From assembly GCF_024436395.1 (NCBI RefSeq), contig NZ_JAFMZO010000001.1:442181-506180 (forward strand): a DNA stretch of 64,000 nucleotides, written 5' to 3'. Position numbers and translations under genes: made by a program. This stretch comes from Paradesertivirga mongoliensis. Lineage in GTDB: Bacteria > Bacteroidota > Bacteroidia > Sphingobacteriales > Sphingobacteriaceae. The notes beneath the pieces are model-generated. The model was not told the origin of the DNA, searched no databases, and was given only the letters and a program-made list of their open reading frames with translations. The stretch's first letter is position 1; every line of letters begins with the position of its first letter. Positions 36,069-45,335 of the stretch are shown piece after piece.

Positions 36069-36989
36069 CTACTGGCCCTCGCTAAACGAGCGCGCGGTTT
36101 TTAAAAGTCCTTCGCGGGAAGCAAGTGGTAATTCCTTATGGATAGCCTCTTTTATCTTTTTGTTGCTTACTACAAAATCTTCTGTGAGCTTTTGAAGCCG
36201 CTCGCTTGTCAATGGAAGGTGCAATTTATCTCCAAGTCTGGCAAAACCACTTATCAAACTTTTAGGAATGTGCAGTAGCCGTGGAGATCTGTTTTGAGCT
36301 TGGGCAAGCAATGTTACTACATCAGTTGTCGATAAAGGCTCATCATCCGATACATTATACGTCCCGGGAAGTATGTCATCCCTTTCAAGAATTTCCTTGA
36401 TAATAAAACATAGATTTTCCACACTTAAAAATGAGCGATGGTTGGAAAAGGATGCTAACGGGTAAGGTACACCTTTTGAGACTAGATTGTATAAAAGATT
36501 GAGATTTCCTTTATTACCAGGGCCGTGAATCATGCATGGGCGAAGAACGTAACATAATTTATCCGACGGTATCGAACGCGACCCGATATACTGTTCTGCC
36601 AATAGTTTGGATTTTCCATAAAAACTGGCTGGCATGGGCACTACATCCTCGACGAGTTCAGTATTCACAACATCTGCAACAGCCTTAACCGAACTCAGGA
36701 AAATGAACTTTGAGGCTTTTGACTGCATGAAATAGTCGAAAATAGCTTTGGTAAGTCCGAAGTTTACATCCAAATATTCCTTTTCAGTTGACGCTCCTTT
36801 CGTATCATGAGCTTTGCCTGCCAAATGAATTATAGAATCGATATGACCACAACTGTCCAAAGTTTCCCAAGTGCAACCTAGTGTCGTTACATTTTTCCCT
36901 CTCCCGACGGTTACAATCTGATGGGAATAAAGATACTCCCTGAGGTTTGTTCCGACAAAACCGTTATAGCCTGTAATTAATATCTTCAC
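36069..36989 (-). CDS. NAD-dependent epimerase/reductase (WbpV-like)
   Basis: A 306-residue extended SDR protein: GYNGFVGTNL nucleotide motif (about 7-16), LAGKAHDTKG, catalytic serine in FLSSVKAV and YGKSK as YxxxK. Members reduce or epimerise UDP-4-keto-6-deoxy-HexNAc to UDP-QuiNAc or UDP-FucNAc. The start codon is GTG, 4 bases after the WecG-like gene. Position directly before the wbpL- and wbpM-like genes supports this role. A gap of about 260 bases without features follows. Confidence 0.85.
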   Translation of the reverse strand: MKILITGYNGFVGTNLREYLYSHQIVTVGRGKNVTTLGCTWETLDSCGHIDSIIHLAGKAHDTKGASTEKEYLDVNFGLTKAIFDYFMQSKASKFIFLSSVKAVADVVNTELVEDVVPMPASFYGKSKLLAEQYIGSRSIPSDKLCYVLRPCMIHGPGNKGNLNLLYNLVSKGVPYPLASFSNHRSFLSVENLCFIIKEILERDDILPGTYNVSDDEPLSTTDVVTLLAQAQNRSPRLLHIPKSLISGFARLGDKLHLPLTSERLQKLTEDFVVSNKKIKEAIHKELPLASREGLLKTARSFSEGQ

Positions 36990-36993
36990 AATG

Positions 36994-37731
36994 TTAAAGT
37001 TGGTTTAATCGAACTTTTCTAGACTCCTCCAGGTAGAGCCGGGGCAAGATTTTTAAATAAGGCACTACTCTGGGAATTTGTTTCATAGGTTCACTAAAAA
37101 TCCTACTGATCCAGATAAATTTAAGCGCCCCGATTTTGGCGTCAGGTAGCGCTATTGCACCCGTGTAAAAATTAAAGGCAGCACCGATACCGAACATCAC
37201 TCCCTTATGAATGTGGGGTAACAATTTAGCCATAAAAAACTCTTGCTTTGGTGCGCCCAGCGAGACCCAAATAATATCGGGATTTTTTTGATTAATGTTC
37301 TTGGCAATTTCGATATAATCAAAGTCGTCAACGTGCTTAAAGGGGAGAGGGTAAACGTTGATATGCGTATTGTTAATCCCTTTCCGCTTCAATACGTCCT
37401 TTACTGAGTTTGATGTTTTCTCGTCGCTCCCTAGCAGAAGTTGTGAATAATTTTGCTCAACATAGTGATTAAAAAGCTCCGGCCCATTTAACGCCCGAAA
37501 TTTTTTCTTGTGTATTAGTCCAGCTAACGTTGCTATTGAGCTCCCATCACAGGTATTGACTAATGAGCTATTGAGAACATGACGGAAGTGTTTATTCTTC
37601 TGAGCAATAGTTAAAACGTTAGCATCAACAACGCACACATATCCTTTAACTTCTTCCTTTATGTGTTTCCCGATCGTTGCTTTAAGTGCAGCATGATCAA
37701 ATTCAAGTGAAACGTTAAAATATTCTTCCAT
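36994..37731 (-). CDS. WecG/TagA/CpsF family glycosyltransferase
   Basis: A 245-residue GT26-type transferase. The signature WVSLGAPKQEFFMAKL (about 165-180) and GIGAAFNFYTGAI (about 192-204) are present, with CDGSSIATL near residue 61. WecG of E. coli adds ManNAcA from UDP-ManNAcA to the lipid-linked primer. Here a mannuronic-acid derivative is predicted from other genes, so this is the best candidate to transfer it. Confidence 0.88.
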   Translation of the reverse strand: MEEYFNVSLEFDHAALKATIGKHIKEEVKGYVCVVDANVLTIAQKNKHFRHVLNSSLVNTCDGSSIATLAGLIHKKKFRALNGPELFNHYVEQNYSQLLLGSDEKTSNSVKDVLKRKGINNTHINVYPLPFKHVDDFDYIEIAKNINQKNPDIIWVSLGAPKQEFFMAKLLPHIHKGVMFGIGAAFNFYTGAIALPDAKIGALKFIWISRIFSEPMKQIPRVVPYLKILPRLYLEESRKVRLNQL

Positions 37732-37770
37732 ACAAAAAAGGAATTAGACCCAATAGGCATAAATATCGAC

Positions 37771-38775
37771 TCATCGTTTATCTCTCCAATATGGAAAAAA
37801 AAACTTTCCATTGCCCCTTATCCAACCAATAGTCTCCTGAACATTTTCCTCAAGATTCGGGTGGGAAAGACCAAACGCATCTAGTGTTTTTTGCATTGGA
37901 GTGTCATAGTCATCAAGCATATTATTAAATCTTACCATATGCAGAGGAAATGGGATATTGAGTTTTTTTATATAATCTCCAATATGAGATGCAAGCCGCA
38001 TTAAGGGTACTGGAAAAGATTTAACCTTTTTCCCTGTTAATTCCTGAGAAAAAGAGTTCACCCAAGTTAATGACGCCATAGGTGGATCGCCAACGTAGTA
38101 TACCTGCTTATCTACTGCCTGTGTAGGCGATTGTAAAATTCCCCAAATTTGATGGGCAACATTTTTAACATAAGCATAAGACTTGATTGGATTAGCTTTA
38201 CCTGGATGAAAATATAAGCCTTTATCAATAATCTTCAAGAACTCATTCGGATATCGCATATTCCATGGCCCCCATACATTTGTTGGCCGGATGATTGTCC
38301 ACGCACTATGCATTGATGAATTTCTAGTTGCTTCCTCGCTTAATTTTTTGCTAACGCCATAAGCAGTATGCGGTATATACTGATCTTCCCTTTCAGGTAA
38401 GGGAAATTCTTTAGATTTATAGACATATTGTGTAGACGCAATGATTGTTAGCTTTACAGAGGGCTGATTCTCAACAGCGTTAATTAAATTAGCTGTCCCT
38501 TCGGTGTTTTCAACATAATCTTCCAGCTTATCGCTAGCGGTATCCGTTCTTGCTGCCAAGTGTAATACATGGGTAGGCGCATACTGGTCGAATATTTGTC
38601 TAAGCTTTTCTTTTTCTAAAATATCACATGGTCTCCAATAGTCATTATGTTGACTATTTAACGGCCTTTGCTTGTCAACATTAATAAACTCTACAAAATT
38701 ATTGTGAGTTAGTAAGTCGATAAAATTTGAGCCGATAAACCCCGACCCTCCGGTTATTAGTAATCTCATATCCAT
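37771..38775 (-). CDS. NAD(P)-dependent sugar epimerase/reductase
   Basis: A 334-residue extended SDR: GGSGFIGSNFIDLL (about 8-21), HLAARTDT, the serine region STQYVYKS and YGVSK as YxxxK, followed by RPTNVWGPWN. It acts on a nucleotide sugar that I cannot specify. The start overlaps the stop of the preceding transferase (TAATG). It could supply a further activated sugar to the repeat unit. Confidence 0.82.
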   Translation of the reverse strand: MDMRLLITGGSGFIGSNFIDLLTHNNFVEFINVDKQRPLNSQHNDYWRPCDILEKEKLRQIFDQYAPTHVLHLAARTDTASDKLEDYVENTEGTANLINAVENQPSVKLTIIASTQYVYKSKEFPLPEREDQYIPHTAYGVSKKLSEEATRNSSMHSAWTIIRPTNVWGPWNMRYPNEFLKIIDKGLYFHPGKANPIKSYAYVKNVAHQIWGILQSPTQAVDKQVYYVGDPPMASLTWVNSFSQELTGKKVKSFPVPLMRLASHIGDYIKKLNIPFPLHMVRFNNMLDDYDTPMQKTLDAFGLSHPNLEENVQETIGWIRGNGKFFFPYWRDKR

Positions 38776-39890
38776 TATACCTGGCTAAATACTATATCCA
38801 TTTTGCTTCGGAAAGTATCTATCGAATATCTATCCAAATATTTTTTCCTTCCATTTTGCCCCATCTTTATTCGCTCTTTCTCATTACGAGCTAGGTGCTC
38901 AACTTTATCGGCTAGATCTTGGGGATTTTTTATATCAATCAAAAGTCCGTCCTTCCCATCTTCAAAAACAAGGGGAATACCATTCCAACGCGTAGCCACA
39001 ACCGGAATTTCAAACTGCATTGCTTCAGCCAAAACCAAGCCGAATGTCTCCGAAGGCACATAAGTAGGGAAACAAAATATATCTGAATCCCTAAATACAC
39101 CCCACTTATCTTCACCTACCTTAGTTCCCAGAAACACGATGTATTGGTCCAATCCCAATTTATCGATTAAAGCCCTAATCTTAGTTTCGAAGTCGTTTGA
39201 TATAAATATTCCCATCATCTGAAGCCTTACATCGACCCCACGCTTTCTAATAATATCAACGGCATAAACGAGTTCAGTAATTCCTCTTTCCTCGTACATG
39301 GCCCCCACGTATAAAAGATTGATCTTACTGTCGAGTTTCGGCGTTGATACAAATTTGTAAAATTGGTATTCATCTTTTATACCGTTAGGCACCACAAAAA
39401 CAGCTTTTGGCACCAGCACTACATCATCCCCGTGACTGAAATTCGTTAGTGTGATAAGAACGTCCGGCTTGAAGAATGCAATCCGGTAAAAAAATTTTGC
39501 TATCACATTTAAATCCGCATATAACCTGGAAGATCCCCCAGCATGCGTATGTAATATTGTCTTTTTGAAAAATAGGCGTACAGGCGCAAGCAAGAGCATG
39601 TCCCTATACATTCCTAGCTTGTTTGGGCCCGCAGGCCCGTAATATAATATGTCGGCGCTTTTATAATACCTGTAAAATATAGTCTGGAAAATTGCCTTAA
39701 ACAGACTCCAAAATTTATATAGCTTAAAACTACCCATGTCATCAAAGTCCCTGGAGAAGTCTAGCCTGACATGAAATAGCTGTGCATTTTTATATTCACC
39801 TTCTAAAAGAGTTTGGAGCATCAAAGCCTGCCCTCCGTAAGGAGGAGGTGTTTGACCAAGCACCAGAACTCTCTTCTTTTTAATCAACAT
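38775..39890 (-). CDS. Glycosyltransferase, GT4 family
   Basis: A 371-residue GT-B enzyme. N-terminal QTPPPYGGQA (donor loop), VPNGI mid-protein and a C-terminal nucleotide-sugar site PSETFGLVLAEAMQFEIPVV with the E-x7-E pattern. It is a retaining transferase for the polysaccharide repeat, with unknown donor. It overlaps the Wzy-like gene by 7 bases and the next epimerase gene by 1 base. Confidence 0.9.
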   Translation of the reverse strand: MLIKKKRVLVLGQTPPPYGGQALMLQTLLEGEYKNAQLFHVRLDFSRDFDDMGSFKLYKFWSLFKAIFQTIFYRYYKSADILYYGPAGPNKLGMYRDMLLLAPVRLFFKKTILHTHAGGSSRLYADLNVIAKFFYRIAFFKPDVLITLTNFSHGDDVVLVPKAVFVVPNGIKDEYQFYKFVSTPKLDSKINLLYVGAMYEERGITELVYAVDIIRKRGVDVRLQMMGIFISNDFETKIRALIDKLGLDQYIVFLGTKVGEDKWGVFRDSDIFCFPTYVPSETFGLVLAEAMQFEIPVVATRWNGIPLVFEDGKDGLLIDIKNPQDLADKVEHLARNEKERIKMGQNGRKKYLDRYSIDTFRSKMDIVFSQV

Positions 39891-40987
39891 AAACCTTTAT
39901 TAAGCGAACCGTCATTCGGGGAACTTAGTGACAATGCCTTTCGATCGTCCATTAAGCAGCTCTGCGAATAGATTGCAAAGAAAAACAAAAACATCAAATA
40001 GTAACTGAATAACATATCAGCATAGAACCCATACCCAAGAAAAATAGATAAAAAGTAGAAGCTCTTCCTATCAATCTTTTGTTTTAAAAAGAAGAACAGA
40101 AAGAACAAGCCTCCGAAAATTCCAAAATGCGCTATTAACATAAAATAGAGGTTGTCGAACGTACTCTCTAGATCCATTTTGGATAAATTAAGTCCGGTAA
40201 ATAAATCTGCAAACGAACTGTTCTCTAAAACCTTGGCTAAGAGCTCAACTCTGCCATTAAAGGTTCCGTATGCAAGCATACGAGAGCCAGTGTCTGCTGA
40301 AGAAAAGAGAATCGGAAAGACAAAGACTAAAAATAAGAATAGTGAACATGATGTCAAAAACGAGAGAAATAAGTATCCGCCAGTGTATCTTTTCCAAACA
40401 AACGTGAAAAAGTATGAAACTAGCGTTGATACAAAGACACCCCGGGAGCCTGCAATGTATAACATTAGTAGAGAAAAAAGCAGCAACCAATATTTTTTTT
40501 TAATCGCAAAGAAAAATATATAGACAGCAATAAATAGCGTAAACTCAGGCATGCTTGCGAAGGTGGAAAAGGGCCTGATGTCATCTGTGAGAAATTCTCG
40601 TTCACTAGCAAAGCTCAGCCCCGATTGTATCCATCTTTTTTCTATAGGTGAGTACCCGAAAGCCTTTTGGGTGAGTCCATAGATAGATACCACTACAAAG
40701 AACCAAAACGACCTAGAAAGCAAAGTTTCAAAACTTACTCTTTTAAACATTGGTATAGCCAGCAGCAGCAAGAAATACATGATGAAGTTTCCGAAGGAAG
40801 ATATATTGCCGGTTATTAGCAAAATGAACGTAAAAAGAATAACAAAAAGCAAAGACTTTTTTGATATAACGGGGCTCAAAACCGTAAATAGCGGCAGAAA
40901 GACTATTGCGCCATAAAGCGTTGGATTAAACGCAAAAAATCGCTTTATAAATGAAAATACATTAACTAAAATGAACCGAAAAAACAT
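39884..40987 (-). CDS. wzy: O-antigen/capsule polymerase-like membrane protein (Wzy candidate)
   Basis: A 367-residue protein with about ten hydrophobic helices and a larger soluble loop (about 110-140) as in Wzy and WaaL-type proteins. SRGVFVST in a central helix is typical. It is the only multi-helix protein of this type in the locus besides the flippase, so it is the likely polymerase of a Wzx/Wzy pathway. Primary sequence is poorly conserved in this group, which limits certainty. The gene is visibly AT-rich. Confidence 0.75.
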   Translation of the reverse strand: MFFRFILVNVFSFIKRFFAFNPTLYGAIVFLPLFTVLSPVISKKSLLFVILFTFILLITGNISSFGNFIMYFLLLLAIPMFKRVSFETLLSRSFWFFVVVSIYGLTQKAFGYSPIEKRWIQSGLSFASEREFLTDDIRPFSTFASMPEFTLFIAVYIFFFAIKKKYWLLLFSLLMLYIAGSRGVFVSTLVSYFFTFVWKRYTGGYLFLSFLTSCSLFLFLVFVFPILFSSADTGSRMLAYGTFNGRVELLAKVLENSSFADLFTGLNLSKMDLESTFDNLYFMLIAHFGIFGGLFFLFFFLKQKIDRKSFYFLSIFLGYGFYADMLFSYYLMFLFFFAIYSQSCLMDDRKALSLSSPNDGSLNKGLC

Positions 40988-40996
40988 CGTTATTTC

Positions 40997-41587
40997 CTAT
41001 ATCGTTCTAATCAGCTTTGCAGGATTACCGCCGTAAATGCTGCGATTTTCCGCAGGACGTACCAAAATACTTCCGGTTGCAATCACGCATCTTGAACCTA
41101 CGTCTGCGGCTACAACTGCGTTGCTACCTATCCATACATCTGAACCTATATTGATGGTCACTCTTCCAGCCGCCTTCTGTGTGCTGATGGGTTGACTATC
41201 ATCGTCGAATGAGTGTTGCTTTGTGCCGCTTACAAAATTAACAAAGCCCCCGACTATTACATCGTCTCCAATAATAACCTCCCCAATTGCATTATAGTAA
41301 CCAAACAATACTCTGTTACCAATCACCGCATTAGGATATTGGCAAAAAGTGCCATATTTAAATTTAACATCGCGACCAAGACTCTTTAATGTAAGCTTGT
41401 AATAAATGTAACGAACTCTAATCCCAAAATTGAACGGGACTTTTGACGCCAAGATTGACACTTCTGAAAAAGCCCCGCAAAATACTGCGAACTTGCCTGC
41501 AATAACAAACAATAAGGCTACAGGCAGTGCAAAAATTGAAATGCAAAGGGAATATACTTCTTTCGCGGCTTTTAACATGACTTGCAA
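40997..41587 (-). CDS. Left-handed beta-helix acyltransferase
   Basis: A 196-residue protein with an N-terminal hydrophobic segment (about 10-35) and hexapeptide repeats from about residue 70 onwards (VIGNRVLFGYYNAIG, VIIGDDVIVG, INIGSDVWIGSNAVV), ending in YGGNPAKLIRTI. This is the CysE/WbbJ/maa type. It probably O-acetylates a sugar of the polysaccharide. The conserved catalytic histidine may be in KQHSFDD. Confidence 0.87.
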   Translation of the reverse strand: MQVMLKAAKEVYSLCISIFALPVALLFVIAGKFAVFCGAFSEVSILASKVPFNFGIRVRYIYYKLTLKSLGRDVKFKYGTFCQYPNAVIGNRVLFGYYNAIGEVIIGDDVIVGGFVNFVSGTKQHSFDDDSQPISTQKAAGRVTINIGSDVWIGSNAVVAADVGSRCVIATGSILVRPAENRSIYGGNPAKLIRTI

Positions 41588-41603
41588 CTATTTGAGATCC
41601 TTA

Positions 41604-42815
41604 TCATAACTTTTGCTTTACTAAGTCAAACACTTTTACTAAGTCTCCTGTAAGACTCGACCGCAAAAATCTTTTGATATTAGTTCGTTCCACAGGTTGC
41701 CTACTCCGTCTACTATAAAATTCTTCAACGGCATCAGCAATTGCTTTAGGATCTTTGTTATCAATCAGTGCAATCTCTTCGATTCCTTTAACCACGTCAG
41801 CTATGCCTCCCTTTCGCCCCGCTAATGCTAAAATGGGCCTCCTACTTCCCAAATAGTCAAAGATTTTTCCGGTCTGCTCCGTTTCCTGTCCGCTGCCAAT
41901 TAGTAGCAGCAAATCAGAACCTTTCATATTGGAAATAGTGTCATGATAAGAAAGGTATCCTGTTGCTTGAAACTGATCTATCATACCGTTCTGAGCCACA
42001 AGTTCTTCCACTTCTTGATTTACCGGGCCTACATATCGGAAAATGACTTTTATTCCTCTCTGGCGCAGAATTTTCATCGCCTGTAAAAAGGGGTCGGGAT
42101 TACGAAACGATTTTCCTGACAGGAACTTACCTGCATATGTAACTGTAAATTCCTCGAAAATGACCGGGCTAATAACATCGTAATCATCGGGATCGTAGCC
42201 ATTAGGAATCACAACAAAGTCATCCGGATTCCGTTGAGGGTACGCTTGCCGGTAATCTTGTGCCATTTTCTCTGATACCACTATGATTTTCGATGCTTTC
42301 CCTAACACCCGCGGCTCAATGAAGTTATTAAGTGGCCCAAATATTTTACCCTTGATGCCTTTCATGGGATTATCAACTACTGCTAGCTTCCAGGGGTCGC
42401 GCAGATCGATAATATAATCGATTCCATAACGGCTCTTAGCGAAAGGAGCAACTAATAACGGGAAGAACGGATCGCCGGTGGCAAAGAGTAAATCTGGCTT
42501 TTCTTTTTTAATAACCTCACCAATGATAGCGAAAAGAGGTTGAAGCCAACGGGTAGGTAAGCCCTTCCGCAGGCTCTTTAAAAAAGTGGGCTCTTTCGCT
42601 ATCCCGGTGCGGTAGATGATCAAATCATCGGCAACATCTTTAAGCAATGTATCGTCAATTAAAAATTTGCATTCGCGGTACGACTCTTCATTGACTGTAA
42701 GCACAACAGGTCTCCAATGAAATTGGGGGAGAAACTTTACAAATTTGGTAATACGAAAAGTGCTGATACCACCTGCCGGAGGAAAGTATGTTGCGAGCAT
42801 TAAGACCTTTTTCAT
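41604..42815 (-). CDS. Glycosyltransferase, GT4-like
   Basis: A 403-residue GT-B enzyme with YFPPAGGISTFR at the N-terminus (donor/acceptor loop), DLRDPWKLA, VIPNGYDPDDYD and a C-terminal TEQTGKIFDYLGSRRPILA with the glutamate of the donor site. A TTG one codon upstream (42818) is open; the ATG is used. It lies 9 bases after the wbpG-like gene. The sugar donor is unknown. Confidence 0.88.
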   Translation of the reverse strand: MKKVLMLATYFPPAGGISTFRITKFVKFLPQFHWRPVVLTVNEESYRECKFLIDDTLLKDVADDLIIYRTGIAKEPTFLKSLRKGLPTRWLQPLFAIIGEVIKKEKPDLLFATGDPFFPLLVAPFAKSRYGIDYIIDLRDPWKLAVVDNPMKGIKGKIFGPLNNFIEPRVLGKASKIIVVSEKMAQDYRQAYPQRNPDDFVVIPNGYDPDDYDVISPVIFEEFTVTYAGKFLSGKSFRNPDPFLQAMKILRQRGIKVIFRYVGPVNQEVEELVAQNGMIDQFQATGYLSYHDTISNMKGSDLLLLIGSGQETEQTGKIFDYLGSRRPILALAGRKGGIADVVKGIEEIALIDNKDPKAIADAVEEFYSRRSRQPVERTNIKRFLRSSLTGDLVKVFDLVKQKL

Positions 42816-42824
42816 CAACGTAGC

Positions 42825-43943
42825 TTATTTCTTTATAGCGCGATACAACTTCCTAAGTCCCTTAAATAAACCTGTTCTATAGAGACGGCCGTAAGGCTTA
42901 TAGTCCCAGTACGATTTTTTAGGTGCATGTAGGATAGCATCCAGTTGCTCCTTGGTCAAATCAAATTTTTTCAAAACATAAGCAGTATCTTCTCTCTGCA
43001 GCTCTGGCGAATAGGTGTCCTTTTTAAGCTCTTCAAGCGCCTCATCACGGGTTATTTCCCCAGCACAAATCAGACTCGACAAGTGGGATTTTCGTTTGTC
43101 GTACCCAAATTTGGTGGGTAACCAATACCCTTGAAACCAGCGAGTATAGATTGATTCATAGTGCTTCCCCCCATAGTAACGCCAGCCGATTTCATTTTCC
43201 AATATGGGCATGGCGTCTTTCTTTGAATATTCAATATAATTTAGAATATTAATGAACTTTTTACTATACGGCGGGAAGACAAAATTAAACAAAGAAAGAT
43301 GCGGAAACGTTTTCAATTTTACAGTACCAAATTGTTTTTGAACGTTTTTGATATACCCCCAATCAAAATGCCCTTGAGACCATTCGGCCGGAAGATGAGT
43401 TTCCGTCCTAACGTTGTAACCAGTAAGAATATGGGAAACACCTATCATCTTTGCTGTCTGAAGCATGGAAACTACAATTGCATGATCGCTTGGAATTTCG
43501 GAATCGGGGGTAGAAGCCTTAAGGAAAGCCAGTTGAAGATCACGAAATTCATTCCAGTCCAAAACAATAGTGTGAAGATCAATATCGAGTTTCCGGCATA
43601 TATTCTCCACGTTCTTTATAGCAAGCTCTGAGTCCCATCCATTATCAAGATGTACAGCCAGCGGCCTTAAGCCTAGTTGCTTTACCTTGTATGCAACGAA
43701 TGTACTATCCACTCCACCACTAACCCCGATTACACAGTCGTATTTATTATTTTTGTTTTGCTCTTTTAGGGTGGATACAATTTCCGAAAGCTTTTTTTCA
43801 CCGGCGGCTCCCTGCACCACTTTTTTCCTCATTTCTTCATTATGAGTGTGGCAATGGTTGCAAACTCCGTTTTCGTCGAATGCAATAGTTGGATCAGTAG
43901 TATCCATCACGCAACGGGTACAAATCTGGTATGAAGTCGCCAT
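42825..43943 (-). CDS. wbpG: N-acetyl sugar amidotransferase (WbpG-like)
   Basis: A 372-residue PP-loop ATP-pyrophosphatase family enzyme. It has paired zinc-type cysteines CTRCVMD and CNHC at the N-terminus and the ATP-binding motif GVSGGVDSTFVAY (about 82-94). WbpG converts an N-acetyl group of a UDP-diacetamido-uronic acid to an acetamidino group, using ammonia from HisH-HisF-type partners. The next two genes upstream in the operon are exactly those partners, as in the P. aeruginosa O5 locus. Confidence 0.93.
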   Translation of the reverse strand: MATSYQICTRCVMDTTDPTIAFDENGVCNHCHTHNEEMRKKVVQGAAGEKKLSEIVSTLKEQNKNNKYDCVIGVSGGVDSTFVAYKVKQLGLRPLAVHLDNGWDSELAIKNVENICRKLDIDLHTIVLDWNEFRDLQLAFLKASTPDSEIPSDHAIVVSMLQTAKMIGVSHILTGYNVRTETHLPAEWSQGHFDWGYIKNVQKQFGTVKLKTFPHLSLFNFVFPPYSKKFINILNYIEYSKKDAMPILENEIGWRYYGGKHYESIYTRWFQGYWLPTKFGYDKRKSHLSSLICAGEITRDEALEELKKDTYSPELQREDTAYVLKKFDLTKEQLDAILHAPKKSYWDYKPYGRLYRTGLFKGLRKLYRAIKK

Positions 43944-43944
43944 A

Positions 43945-44706
43945 TTAATCTTTTAATAATTTTTCTAACTCTTTATATTCAGGATAAGTGATCAGCACTG
44001 CTCTGTGGGGTCCATGAAATACGAAGAAAGCACCCGCAGCTACTGCGCTCGCACCAGAATTGATCGCATCTTTAATATCCTTTAAGCTACCTATCCCTCC
44101 CAAAGCAATCAAAGGGGCTGATATTTCGGCGCTCGCCTGACTGATCAGATTTAAATCCGCGCCCTGTAGTGTACCATCGCGGTCTACAGAATTTAATAAA
44201 ACCTCTCCGGCACCTGCGTCCACAACTTCTTTAATAAAATCCAACCAGTTTTTTGAATGACTTTGGCCCGTACTTGCTTTGTACAGTTTAGGACGCTGCA
44301 GCCAATCTTTCTTTACGTCCACAGAAATCACTACGCTCTGGCTTCCAAATCTATCTGCAAGATCTTTCACTAGTTTCGTATTGTCCAAAACTGCAGTTTG
44401 CAGGCAAACTTTTTCGACGCCGAGCTTAAAGATTCTTGATGCCTGCTCAACGGTTTTAATTCCTCCCCCGTAACACAAGGGCATAAAGCATTCGCCCGCA
44501 AACTGTTCAATAAGCGAATAGTTAGGCTCTTTTTGCGATCTGCTGGCATCAATATCAATCACCATCAGCTCATCCACCTGTTTGGTGTTGAAGATACGTA
44601 TTGCGTTAATCGGATCACCTACATACTTTGGCTTGTCAAATTTGAAAGTTTTGTAAAGTCCGCCATTCTTCAAAAGCAGCGCAGGAATTACTCGGTGTCT
44701 CAGCAT
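43945..44706 (-). CDS. hisF2: HisF-like cyclase subunit for acetamidino sugar synthesis
   Basis: A 253-residue TIM barrel of the HisF family. It keeps the phosphate-binding glycine loops CYGGGIKTVEQ and ALGGIGSLKDI, and the DIDASR and VDRDGT motifs. In glycan loci this protein channels ammonia from the HisH-like subunit to the WbpG-like amidotransferase rather than making imidazole glycerol phosphate. It starts 7 bases inside the hisH-like gene end and is followed by the wbpG-like gene after 1 base. No other histidine gene is nearby. Confidence 0.92.
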   Translation of the reverse strand: MLRHRVIPALLLKNGGLYKTFKFDKPKYVGDPINAIRIFNTKQVDELMVIDIDASRSQKEPNYSLIEQFAGECFMPLCYGGGIKTVEQASRIFKLGVEKVCLQTAVLDNTKLVKDLADRFGSQSVVISVDVKKDWLQRPKLYKASTGQSHSKNWLDFIKEVVDAGAGEVLLNSVDRDGTLQGADLNLISQASAEISAPLIALGGIGSLKDIKDAINSGASAVAAGAFFVFHGPHRAVLITYPEYKELEKLLKD

Positions 44707-45329
44707 TTAACAGATAAAAAGTTTTTTAGTAAAGCCATTCCAAAAGTGTGACTTTTTTCCGGATGAAATTGCACACCGTATATATTATTGCGTTGCACTG
44801 CTGCGGTAATGTCAGATCCGTGGTGGGCTGTAGCTACTAAATCATCGACATCTCCACATATAGCATGATAAGAATGCACAAAATAATATCTCAGTTCTTC
44901 TTCCATTTCAGGAATAATACTTTCGCGACGGTATACGTTTAAGGCATTCCAACCCATATGGGGGATTTTAATTGGATCTTCGTGTGTGCTTACAAATCGT
45001 TTTAACCGGCCGGATATCCAGCTCAATCCAGGCAGTTCCCCTTCTTCGCTACCTTCAAAAAAAAATTGCATACCCAGGCAAATTCCCAATATTGGCACCT
45101 TTTTCTCAAGCACCAGTTTATTAAGCACATCAATCCATCCCTGGTCCCTAAGTTCGTTCATTCCCTCATCGAATGCACCCACGCCAGGCAAGATGATTTT
45201 CTTTGCAGAAGATAAATCTTCAGGGGTCATGGCAATAATCACTTCGCCTCCCACGCGTTTTATCATATTTGCTACAGACTGGGTGTTTCCAAGTGATAAA
45301 TTAGGTATGTGAACTACAGCATTTTCCAT
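44700..45329 (-). CDS. hisH2: HisH-like glutaminase for acetamidino sugar synthesis
   Basis: A 209-residue class I glutamine amidotransferase. It has the nucleophile motif LGICLGMQFFFEGSEEG (Cys about 83), an oxyanion-hole glycine-rich LPGVGAFDEGM, and the His-Glu pair in FHPEKS. It releases ammonia from glutamine for the WbpG-like enzyme through the HisF-like barrel. The order hisH-hisF-wbpG in one operon matches the acetamidino branch of P. aeruginosa O5. Confidence 0.93.
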   Translation of the reverse strand: MENAVVHIPNLSLGNTQSVANMIKRVGGEVIIAMTPEDLSSAKKIILPGVGAFDEGMNELRDQGWIDVLNKLVLEKKVPILGICLGMQFFFEGSEEGELPGLSWISGRLKRFVSTHEDPIKIPHMGWNALNVYRRESIIPEMEEELRYYFVHSYHAICGDVDDLVATAHHGSDITAAVQRNNIYGVQFHPEKSHTFGMALLKNFLSVKC

Positions 45330-45335
45330 GTCGAA

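Noticed and set aside
43945..45329. HisH and HisF read as histidine biosynthesis genes
   Set aside because: No other his gene is near, and they sit directly before a WbpG-type amidotransferase inside a glycan operon, the known acetamidino-sugar arrangement.
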